Counted from the first letter of the stretch, positions 8,339 through 16,782 are shown. The stretch: DNA of 64,000 bases from Thermaurantimonas sp046299575 (GCF_046299575.1 NZ_JBKBHX010000005.1:124001-188000); one strand, 5' to 3'. The notes: generated by a model from the sequence alone, not told the origin. Program-made: numbers and translations.

Positions 8339-9286
8339 TCAATGTTTTATGAGTTTTTGTATATAGTCATTAGGTAAATTTGTCTCTGCTGTTATGGGTC
8401 TCCATTCAAAATGTCTAAATCCACTTTCTTCTGCCCAAATTTTCCAAACTAGTCGTAAAATATTGTTGTCACTTAAATCTCCTGTATTCTTAAAAGTTCC
8501 TTTCTGAACATTAAACCCACGGTCATCAGTTTCCATAATATAAAGATTCACTAGCTTATTATTTTCTGAAACAAGTGGTTTTATCTTGAATTGAGGATTG
8601 TTTCTAATTGCCTCTTCTGGAGAAACTTTATTTGTTCTGCAAAACTTTCTTACTGCTTCAATTTGCGGCTCCCCATAATAAAATTCCTTAGAACCTGCTT
8701 TGGTAGAATATTCTAAATATCCATCTGTAAAAATGAATATATGATTATGGAAATAAAGTATTGTAGTGTCTGTTTCACTAATTAAATATTCAGGCTTTTT
8801 AATGTGATTTCCTGAATTAACTTCATTGTAAATTAAAGAAAGCAAATCCAAGCCGCCTTTATCACGTTCACGATAATTACATCTTACAATATCCTTAAAT
8901 TCTGAAATTGCATCATTTAAATTTTTGTTATGGCTTTTATTGTTTACAAATTGTTGCTTTTCTTCTAGATTTTTAAATTGTCCAATGTCAATTTTAGCAG
9001 TTGGACAATTAGAGCGTTTATAATTTGCTCTTGAAAACGAAATTGCTGACCTGTCATTAACTTTAATGCCTGGTTTAACACAATGAGATACGAAAAAGTC
9101 TAAAATTTGATTAATTATAGCAGTATCATTTGGGTTACGATACATTCTGCTTGATAAATCGGTATAAATTATTATATTATCGTATTCAATAATATAAGTT
9201 TCATCTTTAGGTATTTCAATGCATCCACGGCATCCAGTGAGGATTGCTATTAAATATATGCAAAATAAAAAATTCAACATTTTCAT
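8339..9286 (-). CDS. VWA-like lipoprotein partner of the PLD membrane protein
   Basis: 315 residues with a lipoprotein signal (lipid Cys about residue 19, LTGC). The mature part opens with IIEYDNIIIYTDLSSRMYRN, a hydrophobic strand ending in DLSSR, and later has HIFIFTDGYLEY. That is the pattern of a von Willebrand A fold with a partial MIDAS site (D43, S45). No transmembrane helix beyond the signal. It starts 6 bp after the stop of the PLD-domain gene upstream, so they are one transcriptional unit and one cassette. A membrane-linked joint function is inferred only from that arrangement. Confidence 0.6.
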   Translation of the reverse strand: MKMLNFLFCIYLIAILTGCRGCIEIPKDETYIIEYDNIIIYTDLSSRMYRNPNDTAIINQILDFFVSHCVKPGIKVNDRSAISFSRANYKRSNCPTAKIDIGQFKNLEEKQQFVNNKSHNKNLNDAISEFKDIVRCNYRERDKGGLDLLSLIYNEVNSGNHIKKPEYLISETDTTILYFHNHIFIFTDGYLEYSTKAGSKEFYYGEPQIEAVRKFCRTNKVSPEEAIRNNPQFKIKPLVSENNKLVNLYIMETDDRGFNVQKGTFKNTGDLSDNNILRLVWKIWAEESGFRHFEWRPITAETNLPNDYIQKLIKH

Positions 9287-9292
9287 AAATAC

Positions 9293-11206
9293 TTATTCAA
9301 AATTTCTTTTTTCCCAATTTCTATGAGCAGTTTCAAGGCTCTCAATTTTGTTTGTGGCAACTTTGGTAGCGAAGTAATTGTTTAGGAAATTGTAGTATCC
9401 TGTTTTGAAGGCAGAAATTCTGCCGTTTATAACATTTTTCAAAAACTGTCTATTCCCGGATTCTACACTTGATATAAATGAATTAAATACATCTCTGAGG
9501 TTCTTATTCTTTTTCTCATTCCGTTCTTTCAATTCCAGTTTTTTGTTGTTTTCGTATGAATTAATCTCGTTCTTTTCGTCTTCATATTTTACAATGTTTG
9601 CTTTGAACTCATCAATTTCTGAATTTAGAGTATCTAGTCTGACCTTGAGCACTTCATATTCTTGCTGTTTTTCTGAAAGCTTTCTTCTATTTGAGTTTCT
9701 AAGCAGCGTTTTTTCTCGGTCTACTGATTCAGGATTTGATTTATTGTAAGCTAACCAAATGTTTTCAATTAATACTTTGGTTAGAAATAATGGTAATGCA
9801 CCAAATACGAAAATCAACCAAAACTCACCGGTTGTAAATGCACTTCCTAATTCCCATTTTTCAGCACTACCTACAAGTAACCTTTTAATTTCAAAAGTGT
9901 GTTGACTTATCAGAATAGCTACAACAACGTCAATAGCAAAAATTCCTATTATCCAACCAACAGCAATCTCGATAAATTTATTTTTGTTGCTCAACAATTT
10001 AATGCTTGTTAATAAAACAGGAACAATAAAAAATAAAGCCGCAATAGTACCATAGAACACCCCTTTTTTACTGAATATTTTTACTAATGCATTCGCATCA
10101 AATAATGGTGGTGATTCAGGGGTTATACCACGTGATAAAAGTTTGAGTACTTCAGCTTCTTCAAAGAATATCTTCCATATTGCACTGCTAAAAAACAGAG
10201 ATAGATATAGAAAAAATAGAGTAGTTAGTAATAGCTTTAATACTGTCGGAAGTGACCAAAAACTTTTTACGACAATTTGCCTATCTAAATTGTCTATTTC
10301 ATCATTTATTTCAGTAATTGTTGCTTTGATTTTATTAACATCAGCATTTATTGTATTGTATTCTTCTTGTTTTTCCTTAAGTCTATTTCTTAAGTTTTCA
10401 ATTTTATTATCGATAATTGCTTTTTTATCATTGCAATAGTTGTTCAATAAGTTTAGATCAGCCTCTAAGTTTTTAAGGTTTGATTCAATAGCCATTTCTA
10501 AAGAAGCCGTCATCCTTGTTTTAACAAGTGTTTTAACATGGTCTTCCTGACTTAGTTTACTATTTACTCTTGCTAATGAGGTGTCAAGATATGCAAGAAA
10601 TACATTTTCAGCTCCAAGATTTTCTTCCGCTAGTTTTCGTCCTTCTTCAACTATTTGGTTATGATTAAAATCGTCAAATATTTGCGAAATGTGATTTTTT
10701 AATTGTTCCGTAAATTTTTCAAGGTAATTATCCTCTTGGGTTGGCTGGAGAATAGGTTTTTCATTTAAATAGATATTTGTCACGGTCGAATCTTTAGTAA
10801 GTGTGTCAAAAATATTTGAATATTCAGATATTAAATTGTAAGAGTCTGTAATATTTAAAGATTCTTGATTGTTTTTTGTTGCATTGTATGTGTAATTATA
10901 TGAACCGTGAAGTAGAAGTGAGTTGTCTATAATGCAAAATTTGTGGTGCATTATACCGCGTCCATTTGATTCGTAAATGATTAATGTAAGCTTACCTTTT
11001 AGATATTCCCTAATTTCATTATTAGTTATGTCGCTGGATAAAACAACAGTAACTTCACGATCATTTTTACTAGCTGTAATTAATGCATCAGCTATCTCTC
11101 GATCAGTAAAATAAGCCATTGCCACTCTAATAGTGGATTTAGCTTGTGAAATTGATTCAATAATTTTGGCCTTACACGCCTGTCCGTCAGTTATTACTTG
11201 TTCCAT
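9293..11206 (-). CDS. PLD-family nuclease/phosphodiesterase with coiled coils and membrane helices
   Basis: 637 residues. Residues 1-150 are a phospholipase D-type domain with one HKD motif (H87, K89, D94 in MHHKFCIIDNSLLLHGSYNYT) and the following GSYNYT stretch; one-HKD proteins work as dimers and include nucleases such as Nuc. A long charged coiled coil follows (about 165-300), then about four hydrophobic segments (roughly 320-350, 385-410, 415-440, 460-485), then a second coiled coil to about 590. There is no signal peptide, so the catalytic domain should face the cytoplasm. A nuclease tethered to the membrane with a lipoprotein partner resembles anti-phage architectures, but that role is an inference. 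Confidence 0.7.
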   Translation of the reverse strand: MEQVITDGQACKAKIIESISQAKSTIRVAMAYFTDREIADALITASKNDREVTVVLSSDITNNEIREYLKGKLTLIIYESNGRGIMHHKFCIIDNSLLLHGSYNYTYNATKNNQESLNITDSYNLISEYSNIFDTLTKDSTVTNIYLNEKPILQPTQEDNYLEKFTEQLKNHISQIFDDFNHNQIVEEGRKLAEENLGAENVFLAYLDTSLARVNSKLSQEDHVKTLVKTRMTASLEMAIESNLKNLEADLNLLNNYCNDKKAIIDNKIENLRNRLKEKQEEYNTINADVNKIKATITEINDEIDNLDRQIVVKSFWSLPTVLKLLLTTLFFLYLSLFFSSAIWKIFFEEAEVLKLLSRGITPESPPLFDANALVKIFSKKGVFYGTIAALFFIVPVLLTSIKLLSNKNKFIEIAVGWIIGIFAIDVVVAILISQHTFEIKRLLVGSAEKWELGSAFTTGEFWLIFVFGALPLFLTKVLIENIWLAYNKSNPESVDREKTLLRNSNRRKLSEKQQEYEVLKVRLDTLNSEIDEFKANIVKYEDEKNEINSYENNKKLELKERNEKKNKNLRDVFNSFISSVESGNRQFLKNVINGRISAFKTGYYNFLNNYFATKVATNKIESLETAHRNWEKRNFE

Positions 11207-11436
11207 TTATTTTACTATTTCTTGTTGGTGTCGTTATTTAAGGTTGCCGCTTACGGTTTGCAGGTTGCCGTAGTGCGACTTATTTAGTATAAACTTAAAT
11301 TGACAATAATATGTTACAAGACCCAAATGTAGAACGGTATATTGAAGAAGCAGTAGAGCCGTTGAAAAAAGAGATACAGTTGATGAAACTTCAAATCGAA
11401 GCATTGAACCAAGCATTGCGGCAAACGGCTGTGAAT
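11207..11436. other. degenerate attC-like site D, interrupted by IS copy 3
   Basis: GTTGCCGCTTACGGTTTGC (from about 11242) and GCATTGCGGCAAACGGCTGT (from about 11413) are imperfect complements. The right arm matches the right arm of site C nearly base for base (GCGGCAAAC-GCTGTG) just before the IS end. The unit-end pairing expected for the PLD unit is not found, and the loop is longer than in the other sites because it holds a small plus-strand frame (11311-11454). Confidence 0.4.
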
Positions 11437-11454
11437 GTTGCACAACTTATTTGA
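11311..11454 (+). CDS. possible small coiled-coil peptide ORF, cut by IS copy 3
   Basis: A 47-codon frame, MLQDPNVERYIEEAVEPL onward, with a regular heptad-like pattern (EIQLMKLQIEALNQAL). It runs opposite to all cassette genes, and its last codons come from the IS terminal repeat, so any original C-terminus is lost. Its 3' third coincides with the right arm of the palindrome, so part of the apparent reading frame is structural DNA. It may be a truncated gene or chance. Confidence 0.3.
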   Translation: MLQDPNVERYIEEAVEPLKKEIQLMKLQIEALNQALRQTAVNVAQLI

Positions 11455-12418
11455 TTTCAAACATACACAAAATTTCTATATTGAGAAGGTGTTAATAATA
11501 TGAGATATAAACATTTGATTATTAATAACATAAGTTGATTAAGTGAGTGGGTTTGTGTATCTTTGAAGTATGCAAGGAAGAAAAATTCTCAATCAGAAGA
11601 TGTATTACCAAGTGTGTTTGGACGACTTGGTACCGGAAGATAATTTTTATCGTCAACTTTCACGAGATTTTGTACAAGGCTACCGAATTTTATTATGGCA
11701 AGGAAGGTCAGGCGAGTATTGACCCGGTGGTATTTTTCAAGATATGTTTGGTAGGCTAGGAAGGCTTTATTTACACCAAGGAAAAAGACCAATACGAATG
11801 CCAGCGAGGACATCGGGCGATACTACCCTTTAGAAGAATAGCCACCGACAGCAAAGGCTACACCAAAAGGATCTACCGCAGTGATAACAGCAAATGTAAA
11901 GATTGCCCCTTAAGACAAACCTGCATAGGCAAGAGTGATTTTAAGAAGATAGAAGACAGTATAGATAAACCGTATTACGATAGGATGCATGAAAAACTAA
12001 GCAAGAAGAAGGAATACGCCCAAAAGCTAAGCCGCATACGGAGCAAAACCGTAGAGCCGGTATTAGGTACCTTGCTAAACTATTTAAATTTACGCAGAGT
12101 AAATACTCGGGGCATGGCGGGAGCCAACAAGCATGTATTGTTAAGTGCAATGAGTTATAACCTGAAAAAGTATCTAAAGTTTATCCAACGCAAAGCACAA
12201 ATAAAAGTGCAAGCCATGCCCAAACCCGAAATAAGGTGGAACACTACCGAAACTTTACTGCAATACCCCAAAATGACTTCAATAGTTTCATTTTAAACAA
12301 GGCAAAAAATTACAACCCAAAAATCAAGAAGAAAAACAAGTGCTCTTAAAACGCCTCTAATGCAGCCAATATTTTAAGTAAAACTTAGCTTTTAGAATTT
12401 AAAAAGAGGTTGTGCAAC
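11437..12418 (+). mobile_element. IS1182-type element, internally deleted (copy 3, longest)
   Basis: Terminal repeats GTTGCACAAC (11437-11446) and GTTGTGCAAC (12409-12418) are perfect. The transposase starts at about 11571 (MQGRKILNQKMYYQ, LVPEDNFYRQLS) and continues in a shifted frame as ATEFYYGKEGQASIDPVVFFK, as in IS1182-family N-termini. It is then broken near 11757, and resumes at about 11763 with EGFIYTKEKDQYECQ, a CKDCPLRQTC zinc-knuckle-like stretch and the C-terminus to 12296. The middle of the DDE domain is missing. Not active by itself. Confidence 0.85.
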
Positions 12419-12448
12419 AGTTACCCGTGTTGGCGGCTGGCGTTCTTG

Positions 12449-13963
12449 TCAACCGTTTATGCTCAGCCATTTATTTGTCCCACCGCAAAGCCAAATTGCA
12501 TTTAGTCCTAACTCTTTTAATAGTTTTGCTCCGTCTTCTGACCGTCCGCCACCTTTACTACAAACTGTTACAAATTGAAAATTCTTGTCAAATTTTGAAA
12601 TGCTGTCTTTCAAGTCTTGAAGAGAAATGTTCAAGGCGTTCGGTATGTGGGCTTGTTCATATTCTTGTTTACTTCTTACGTCAATGATTAGGATTTTTTT
12701 GTTTGTTTGAAGTGCTTCTTTTACTTCATCAACTTCAATACAGTCTTTGATTGATTTAATTTGTTCGGGCATTCGGAATTTGATAATGAGTGAAGAAATA
12801 ATTGTTAGTCCGCCTATTAGTAGAATGGCATAATCAATACCAAATAGATCTGCTGTAACTCCTGAAATTACAGCACCAAAAGCATAACCCAAGTCTCTCC
12901 AAAGTCGGAATGTGCCAATACTCTCTGCTCGTTGTTTCGGGCTTGTCGCTTGTGCAATGGTGGATAAGAAAGTTGGGTAAACCAATGCTGTTCCCAAACC
13001 TAAAATTGCTGAAATAGAAGCCAAAACATAAAAGTCGCTACTGAATGGAATAAATAAAATGGCTAATCCTTGTAAAAGCATACCCCAAAAAAGCATTGCT
13101 TTTTTTGAGTAGTGGTCGGACATTTTACCTGTAAAAAGTTGTCCGATACCCCAAACAGTTGGGTAAATAGCTGTGATTATTCCAATATTTTCGTTGTTGT
13201 AGTTTAACGAAAACAATACGATTGGAAGCAAGCCCCAAATCATTCCGTCATTGAGGTTGTTTACAAGTCCTGCCTGTGTGACTGAACTTAAAGTTTTGTT
13301 CTTAAAAGTTGTTTCTAAAAAGACATTGTCAAGTTGTGCTGTATTGTCGGTAGCACTCTCTTTATGAACAAAAACCCTTGTGTCCTTAACCCATAGGGCT
13401 GTCAAAACGAAACCAAGAATGGAAATGAATATGCCTATGTAAAATGGATAAGGTGTAATACCATACGTGTTGGCTATATAACCTGTCAAAAAAGCAACAA
13501 CACCCACAGCAAAGTAACCTGTAAATTCGTTTAAACCCATAGCAAATCCACGGTCTTTCTCTCCAACAAGGTCTATTTTCATCACAACTGTGCTACTCCA
13601 TGTCAGTCCTTGACTTACACCCAAAAGCACATTGGCAAATATTACCCAACTCCAGCTTGAAGCGTAAATGAGTATAAACGGAATTGGATTGGCGATAAGC
13701 CAACCGAATAAAAGTAAATTCCTGCGTCCGAATTTATTGGCAAGTCGTCCTGTATAATAGTTTGCTATTGCTTTTGTAATACCAAAGGCTGTTATGAAAG
13801 AAAGAATGGCAGTTTTTGAAGCAACACCAAATTCCAGTTCAGCAAATTGAGGGAAGATTGTTCGCTCCATTCCAATCATTCCACCTACAAAGGCGTTCAC
13901 GATTACCAAAATGGTAAACTGTTTCCAATTTTCCTTAAGACCGAGATTTATATTTTCTGTCAT
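12449..13963 (-). CDS. MFS transporter fused to a C-terminal rhodanese domain
   Basis: About 504 residues from the ATG at 13963 (MTENINLGLKENWK); a TTG 15 bp upstream is the alternative. The first 400 residues form a 12-helix major facilitator permease with a NKFGRRNLLLFG loop 2-3 motif. A hydrophilic rhodanese-like domain follows (ILIIDVRSKQEYEQAHIPNA), with a candidate active-site cysteine in VTVCSKGGGRS near the C-terminus. Rhodaneses carry sulfur as a persulfide, so transport of a sulfur- or oxyanion-related solute is plausible but unproved. It is the only gene of the unit bounded by GTTGGCGGC at 12429 and GCCGCCAAC to 14061. Confidence 0.8.
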   Translation of the reverse strand: MTENINLGLKENWKQFTILVIVNAFVGGMIGMERTIFPQFAELEFGVASKTAILSFITAFGITKAIANYYTGRLANKFGRRNLLLFGWLIANPIPFILIYASSWSWVIFANVLLGVSQGLTWSSTVVMKIDLVGEKDRGFAMGLNEFTGYFAVGVVAFLTGYIANTYGITPYPFYIGIFISILGFVLTALWVKDTRVFVHKESATDNTAQLDNVFLETTFKNKTLSSVTQAGLVNNLNDGMIWGLLPIVLFSLNYNNENIGIITAIYPTVWGIGQLFTGKMSDHYSKKAMLFWGMLLQGLAILFIPFSSDFYVLASISAILGLGTALVYPTFLSTIAQATSPKQRAESIGTFRLWRDLGYAFGAVISGVTADLFGIDYAILLIGGLTIISSLIIKFRMPEQIKSIKDCIEVDEVKEALQTNKKILIIDVRSKQEYEQAHIPNALNISLQDLKDSISKFDKNFQFVTVCSKGGGRSEDGAKLLKELGLNAIWLCGGTNKWLSING

Positions 13964-14047
13964 TACTTTTAAAAGCAAATTTCGCTCAATTTGTCCTTGT
14001 TAACTGTTACAAAAGTCACATTTGATTTAGTTTGGAGTGTCGTAATA

Positions 14048-14194
14048 CGCTTGCCGCCAACGTTTTGGCGCTTGGCGCAGTGGCGGATTTCGGAGCACTT
14101 CACTGTCAACCAAGCACAAATGCTGATAGAGGCACTGCACTTGACTTAACCACGTCACTCGCCATTGTGCCAAACGCCTGTTAGCGGGTCGGCC
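14048..14194. other. attC-like palindromic site F, intact
   Basis: Left edge CGCTTGCCGCCAAC (14048-14061) pairs with 12429-12442 at 12 of 14 positions; right edge GTTAGCGGGTCGGCC (14180-14194) pairs with GGCTGCCCGCTAAC at 15184-15197. The stem GGCGCTTGGCGCAGTGGCG pairs with CGCCATTGTGCCAAACGCC; every mismatch is a transition. The centre carries GGATTTCGGAGCAC and CTGTCAACC as in sites B and C. The 88-codon frame across it is structural, not coding. Confidence 0.7.
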
Positions 14195-14213
14195 TTCTGT
14201 CTGTCCGTATGTT

Positions 14214-15134
14214 TTATTCTTCTCCAAAATAGTCGCTGTCAATTTTTTTAAGTTCATAAGTCTGCTGTGTTGTGCAACCAAGATTGTAGTCAATCATTAG
14301 TTGAGCCAACTGTTCACCGTCTATGAGAACAATTTTCGTTTCATTTCTCGGTGTGTATTCCAATGCTTCTTTTGTGAAATTTGATGTCGTTATGAAAATT
14401 CCTTTTTTGGCTCCTTGTCCGGCAAGTGCACCAACGAATTTTTGAAGCTCAGGTCGTCCAACCACATTTCCAGGTTTCCAGCGTTTGGCTTGAATGTAAA
14501 TGATGTCAAGACCAAGTTTGTCTTCTTTTATTGTTCCGTCAATTCCTTCGTCACCGCTTCTTCCTATTGCTTTTCCTGCGTCTTTGATAGAACCACCATA
14601 ACCCATTTTTACTAAAAGTTCAACTACAAGTCGCTCAAAGAAAGCAGGAGAGAGGTCAACAACTCTGTTAAGCAGTTCAGACGCTAAGGATTTTCTTATT
14701 CGCTGATACGCTTTGTCTAAACTCTCTTCAGGTGTCTCGTCATTGTTTTCAATTATTGTCGTTTCGTCTTCTTCGCTTTCGTTATTGTTTCTCGAAGCGT
14801 TTAGAAACTCTAAAAATGCAGGAAACTGTCTTAAATATTTTGCATCAATGCGGTCAGGGTTTTTCGCTAAAGTCTGTCTGCCAAGGTCGGTGATTACAAA
14901 CGTTGCTCGTTTTGGAGAGTCAATCAGTCCTGCTTTTTTTAGATAAGTCTTAGCCCAACCAACTCTATTGTCAAAAATGGCTTGGTTGCCACTTGCCAAC
15001 AGTTCTTTTCTTTCTTCGTCTGTTACTTGAAATTCAATTGCCAAACTTTCAATCAAGTCTCTGTATTTGTGTTCTTGTCCATCTGAAACAAGTTTGAGTA
15101 ATGGAAGCATTAAGGATTGATAGTCTGGAATCAT
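14214..15134 (-). CDS. mrr: Mrr-type restriction endonuclease
   Basis: 306 residues, the size of E. coli Mrr. Residues 1-100 are the Mrr N-terminal winged-helix domain; an acidic linker (about 115-140) follows; then the Mrr catalytic domain of the PD-(D/E)xK type, with GDEGIDG at 194-200 and IQAKRW (QAK at 215-217) as active-site elements, and a GIFITTSNFT strand. Mrr proteins are type IV enzymes that cut modified DNA, so a phage-defence role is the family expectation. It is the sole gene of the outermost cassette-like unit (14180-15197). Confidence 0.88.
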   Translation of the reverse strand: MIPDYQSLMLPLLKLVSDGQEHKYRDLIESLAIEFQVTDEERKELLASGNQAIFDNRVGWAKTYLKKAGLIDSPKRATFVITDLGRQTLAKNPDRIDAKYLRQFPAFLEFLNASRNNNESEEDETTIIENNDETPEESLDKAYQRIRKSLASELLNRVVDLSPAFFERLVVELLVKMGYGGSIKDAGKAIGRSGDEGIDGTIKEDKLGLDIIYIQAKRWKPGNVVGRPELQKFVGALAGQGAKKGIFITTSNFTKEALEYTPRNETKIVLIDGEQLAQLMIDYNLGCTTQQTYELKKIDSDYFGEE

Positions 15135-15183
15135 ATTTTCATTTAATTGTCAATTCGTTATTAAATATAGTTGTCGTTTATTA

Positions 15184-15197
15184 GGCTGCCCGCTAAC
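15184..15197. other. outer end of the cassette array
   Basis: GGCTGCCCGCTAAC is the last paired unit end, complementary to 14180-14194 at its nine outer bases. No palindrome follows it. Reading with the genes (minus strand), this is where an array would begin, so an integrase gene or attI would be expected at higher coordinates, but only AT-rich DNA and obg are there. Confidence 0.6.
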
Positions 15198-15789
15198 ACA
15201 AAAATATACGAAATTCGCATTACTGATTTTAAAAAGATAAAACTTTTTTGAGCCTTTTCTTGTATTTGATAATCAATATATTATAAATTACATACATTCG
15301 CATTCAATGTATCACATTGTATATCTAATCTTTTTTATCTAAACTAATAAACACGTATATTTCTGATATGTACTTTAGTTTTTTTTGTATTCATATGGTA
15401 GCATGCAATGATTATTTTAATCGGTATAGAAATATGAACGTGGTTAATGTTTTATTGATTGAGCATCTGACAACAATTTTATTTTATACATAATGTACTT
15501 TCTTTTCTCGACATTTTCTATAGGTTGTTTTTCGTTTTAGACGAATTTCCATATTTTTAATGGAGAAGAATAACCAGGACGAATTTTTATGATTTTTGAA
15601 TTAAAAAGTGGTAGGTGTTTGCAAGTATGCGTTCAGACGGATTCTTAAATTAGAAATTTTAAAACTCTAAAGATTGCTGATTTGAGTTATGTCAGATAAG
15701 GGGATGCATATTAACAAAAGCATAATAGGGCGACAATTAACTTTGCAGGCCTTTTTATGGAAATTTACAATTCTGAAAGTCAGTAGATT
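15198..15789. other. AT-rich intergenic stretch, no gene seen
   Basis: Nearly 600 bp without a convincing reading frame, tRNA or hairpin. The only signal I see is TAACTTTG at 15738-15745, which fits the Bacteroidota -7 box TAnnTTTG and lies about 45 bp before obg; a clear -33 TTG is missing. It marks the junction between the AT-rich island and the GC-rich obg block. Confidence 0.45.
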
Positions 15790-16782
15790 ATGTCCGGGTC
15801 AAACTTCGTGGATTACGTAAAAATCTGGTTTGCCAGCGGTAAAGGCGGTGCGGGATCGGCACACCTGCGTCGCGCCAAATATGTGCCAAAAGGGGGACCT
15901 GACGGTGGCGACGGTGGACGGGGCGGTCACGTGATCCTGCGCGCAAATCCACAACTCTGGACGCTGCTACATCTCAAATACCAGAAACACATCAAAGCCG
16001 AAGCCGGTGAAAATGGCTCCTCCAACAACTGCACCGGTCGCCAGGGCAAGGATGTGGTAGTAGAGGTGCCGCTCGGCACTGTGGTGAAAAATCCCGACAC
16101 GGGCGAAGTGCTGGCCGAGCTGACCGAGCCGGGACAGGAGTTTATCGTGATGCGGGGCGGCAGAGGTGGTCTGGGCAATACGCATTTTAAATCGCCTACC
16201 AATCAAACTCCGCGCTATGCTCAGCCGGGTGAGCCTGGTGAAGAGGGCTGGCGCATACTGGAGCTGAAAATCCTGGCTGACGTGGGACTTGTTGGCTTTC
16301 CGAATGCAGGGAAATCGACGCTGCTGGCTACCATCACGGCTGCAAAACCAGAGATTGCTGACTATCCTTTTACGACGCTGGTACCTAATCTGGGCATTGT
16401 GGCCTACCGGGATTTTAAATCTTTTGTGATGGCTGATATTCCGGGAATCATCGAGGGGGCAGCCGAAGGACGGGGACTTGGCCATCGCTTTCTGCGCCAC
16501 ATCGAGCGAAATAGCGTGCTGCTCTTTATGATACCGGCTACAAGCGATAGCATTACTAAAGAATACAGAATCCTGCTGAACGAACTGAAGAAATACAACC
16601 CCGAACTGCTCCACAAACGACGGCTGCTGGCTGTGACCAAGTGCGACTTGCTGGATGAAAAAGCAATGAAAAACCTCTGGCGGAGGGTACCGAAAGAGGT
16701 GGACTTCGTACCCATATCGTCGGTAGCGCAGCTGAATCTCGATGTACTAAAAGACAAACTCTGGAATCTGATACATGAATGA
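15790..16782 (+). CDS. obg: Obg/CgtA GTPase
   Basis: 330 residues, full length for the short Obg form. The N-terminal Obg fold has the family glycine-rich runs (GKGGAG, GGPDGGDGGRGG, RGGRGGLGN). The G domain starts near 160, with the P-loop GFPNAGKST (169-177), G2/G3 around DYPFTTLVPNLG and DIPGIIEGA, and TKCD as G4. Obg is an essential ribosome-associated GTPase in 50S assembly and stress signalling. It lacks the optional C-terminal OCT domain. Its stop overlaps the PAP2 gene by 8 bp, so it heads an obg-PAP2 pair upstream of trmD-rimO. Codons are markedly GC-rich. Confidence 0.97.
   Translation: MSGSNFVDYVKIWFASGKGGAGSAHLRRAKYVPKGGPDGGDGGRGGHVILRANPQLWTLLHLKYQKHIKAEAGENGSSNNCTGRQGKDVVVEVPLGTVVKNPDTGEVLAELTEPGQEFIVMRGGRGGLGNTHFKSPTNQTPRYAQPGEPGEEGWRILELKILADVGLVGFPNAGKSTLLATITAAKPEIADYPFTTLVPNLGIVAYRDFKSFVMADIPGIIEGAAEGRGLGHRFLRHIERNSVLLFMIPATSDSITKEYRILLNELKKYNPELLHKRRLLAVTKCDLLDEKAMKNLWRRVPKEVDFVPISSVAQLNLDVLKDKLWNLIHE

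Larger units (their letters stand above)
3964..15197 (-). mobile_element. integron-like gene-cassette array (attC-like sites, no integrase in window)
   Basis: Six consecutive minus-strand units, each with one or two accessory genes, separated by long imperfect palindromes. Paired unit ends (plus-strand coordinates): GTTACCGGC 3964 with GCCGGTAAC to 5203; GTTATGTGTG 5323 with CACACATAAC to 6087; GTTATGCCT 6206 with AGGCATAAC to 7663; GTTGGCGGC 12429 with GCCGCCAAC to 14061; GTTAGCGGG 14180 with CCCGCTAAC to 15197. The unit 8313-11240 has GTTGGCGGCTGC at one end but no clear partner. In integrons the TTRRRY at a cassette's start is likewise complementary to the RYYYAAC that opens its own attC. 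The GTTRRRY consensus itself is not met (here GTT-ATG, AGC, GGC, ACC), so this is attC-like, not proven attC. Confidence 0.65.

Noticed and set aside
14027..14293. 88-codon minus-strand frame
   Set aside because: It spans attC-like site F; its apparent peptide is the translation of the palindrome arms plus the end of the mrr frame.
3964..15197. Classical mobile integron
   Set aside because: No intI gene or attI in the window, and the cores do not match GTTRRRY; I therefore call the sites attC-like only.
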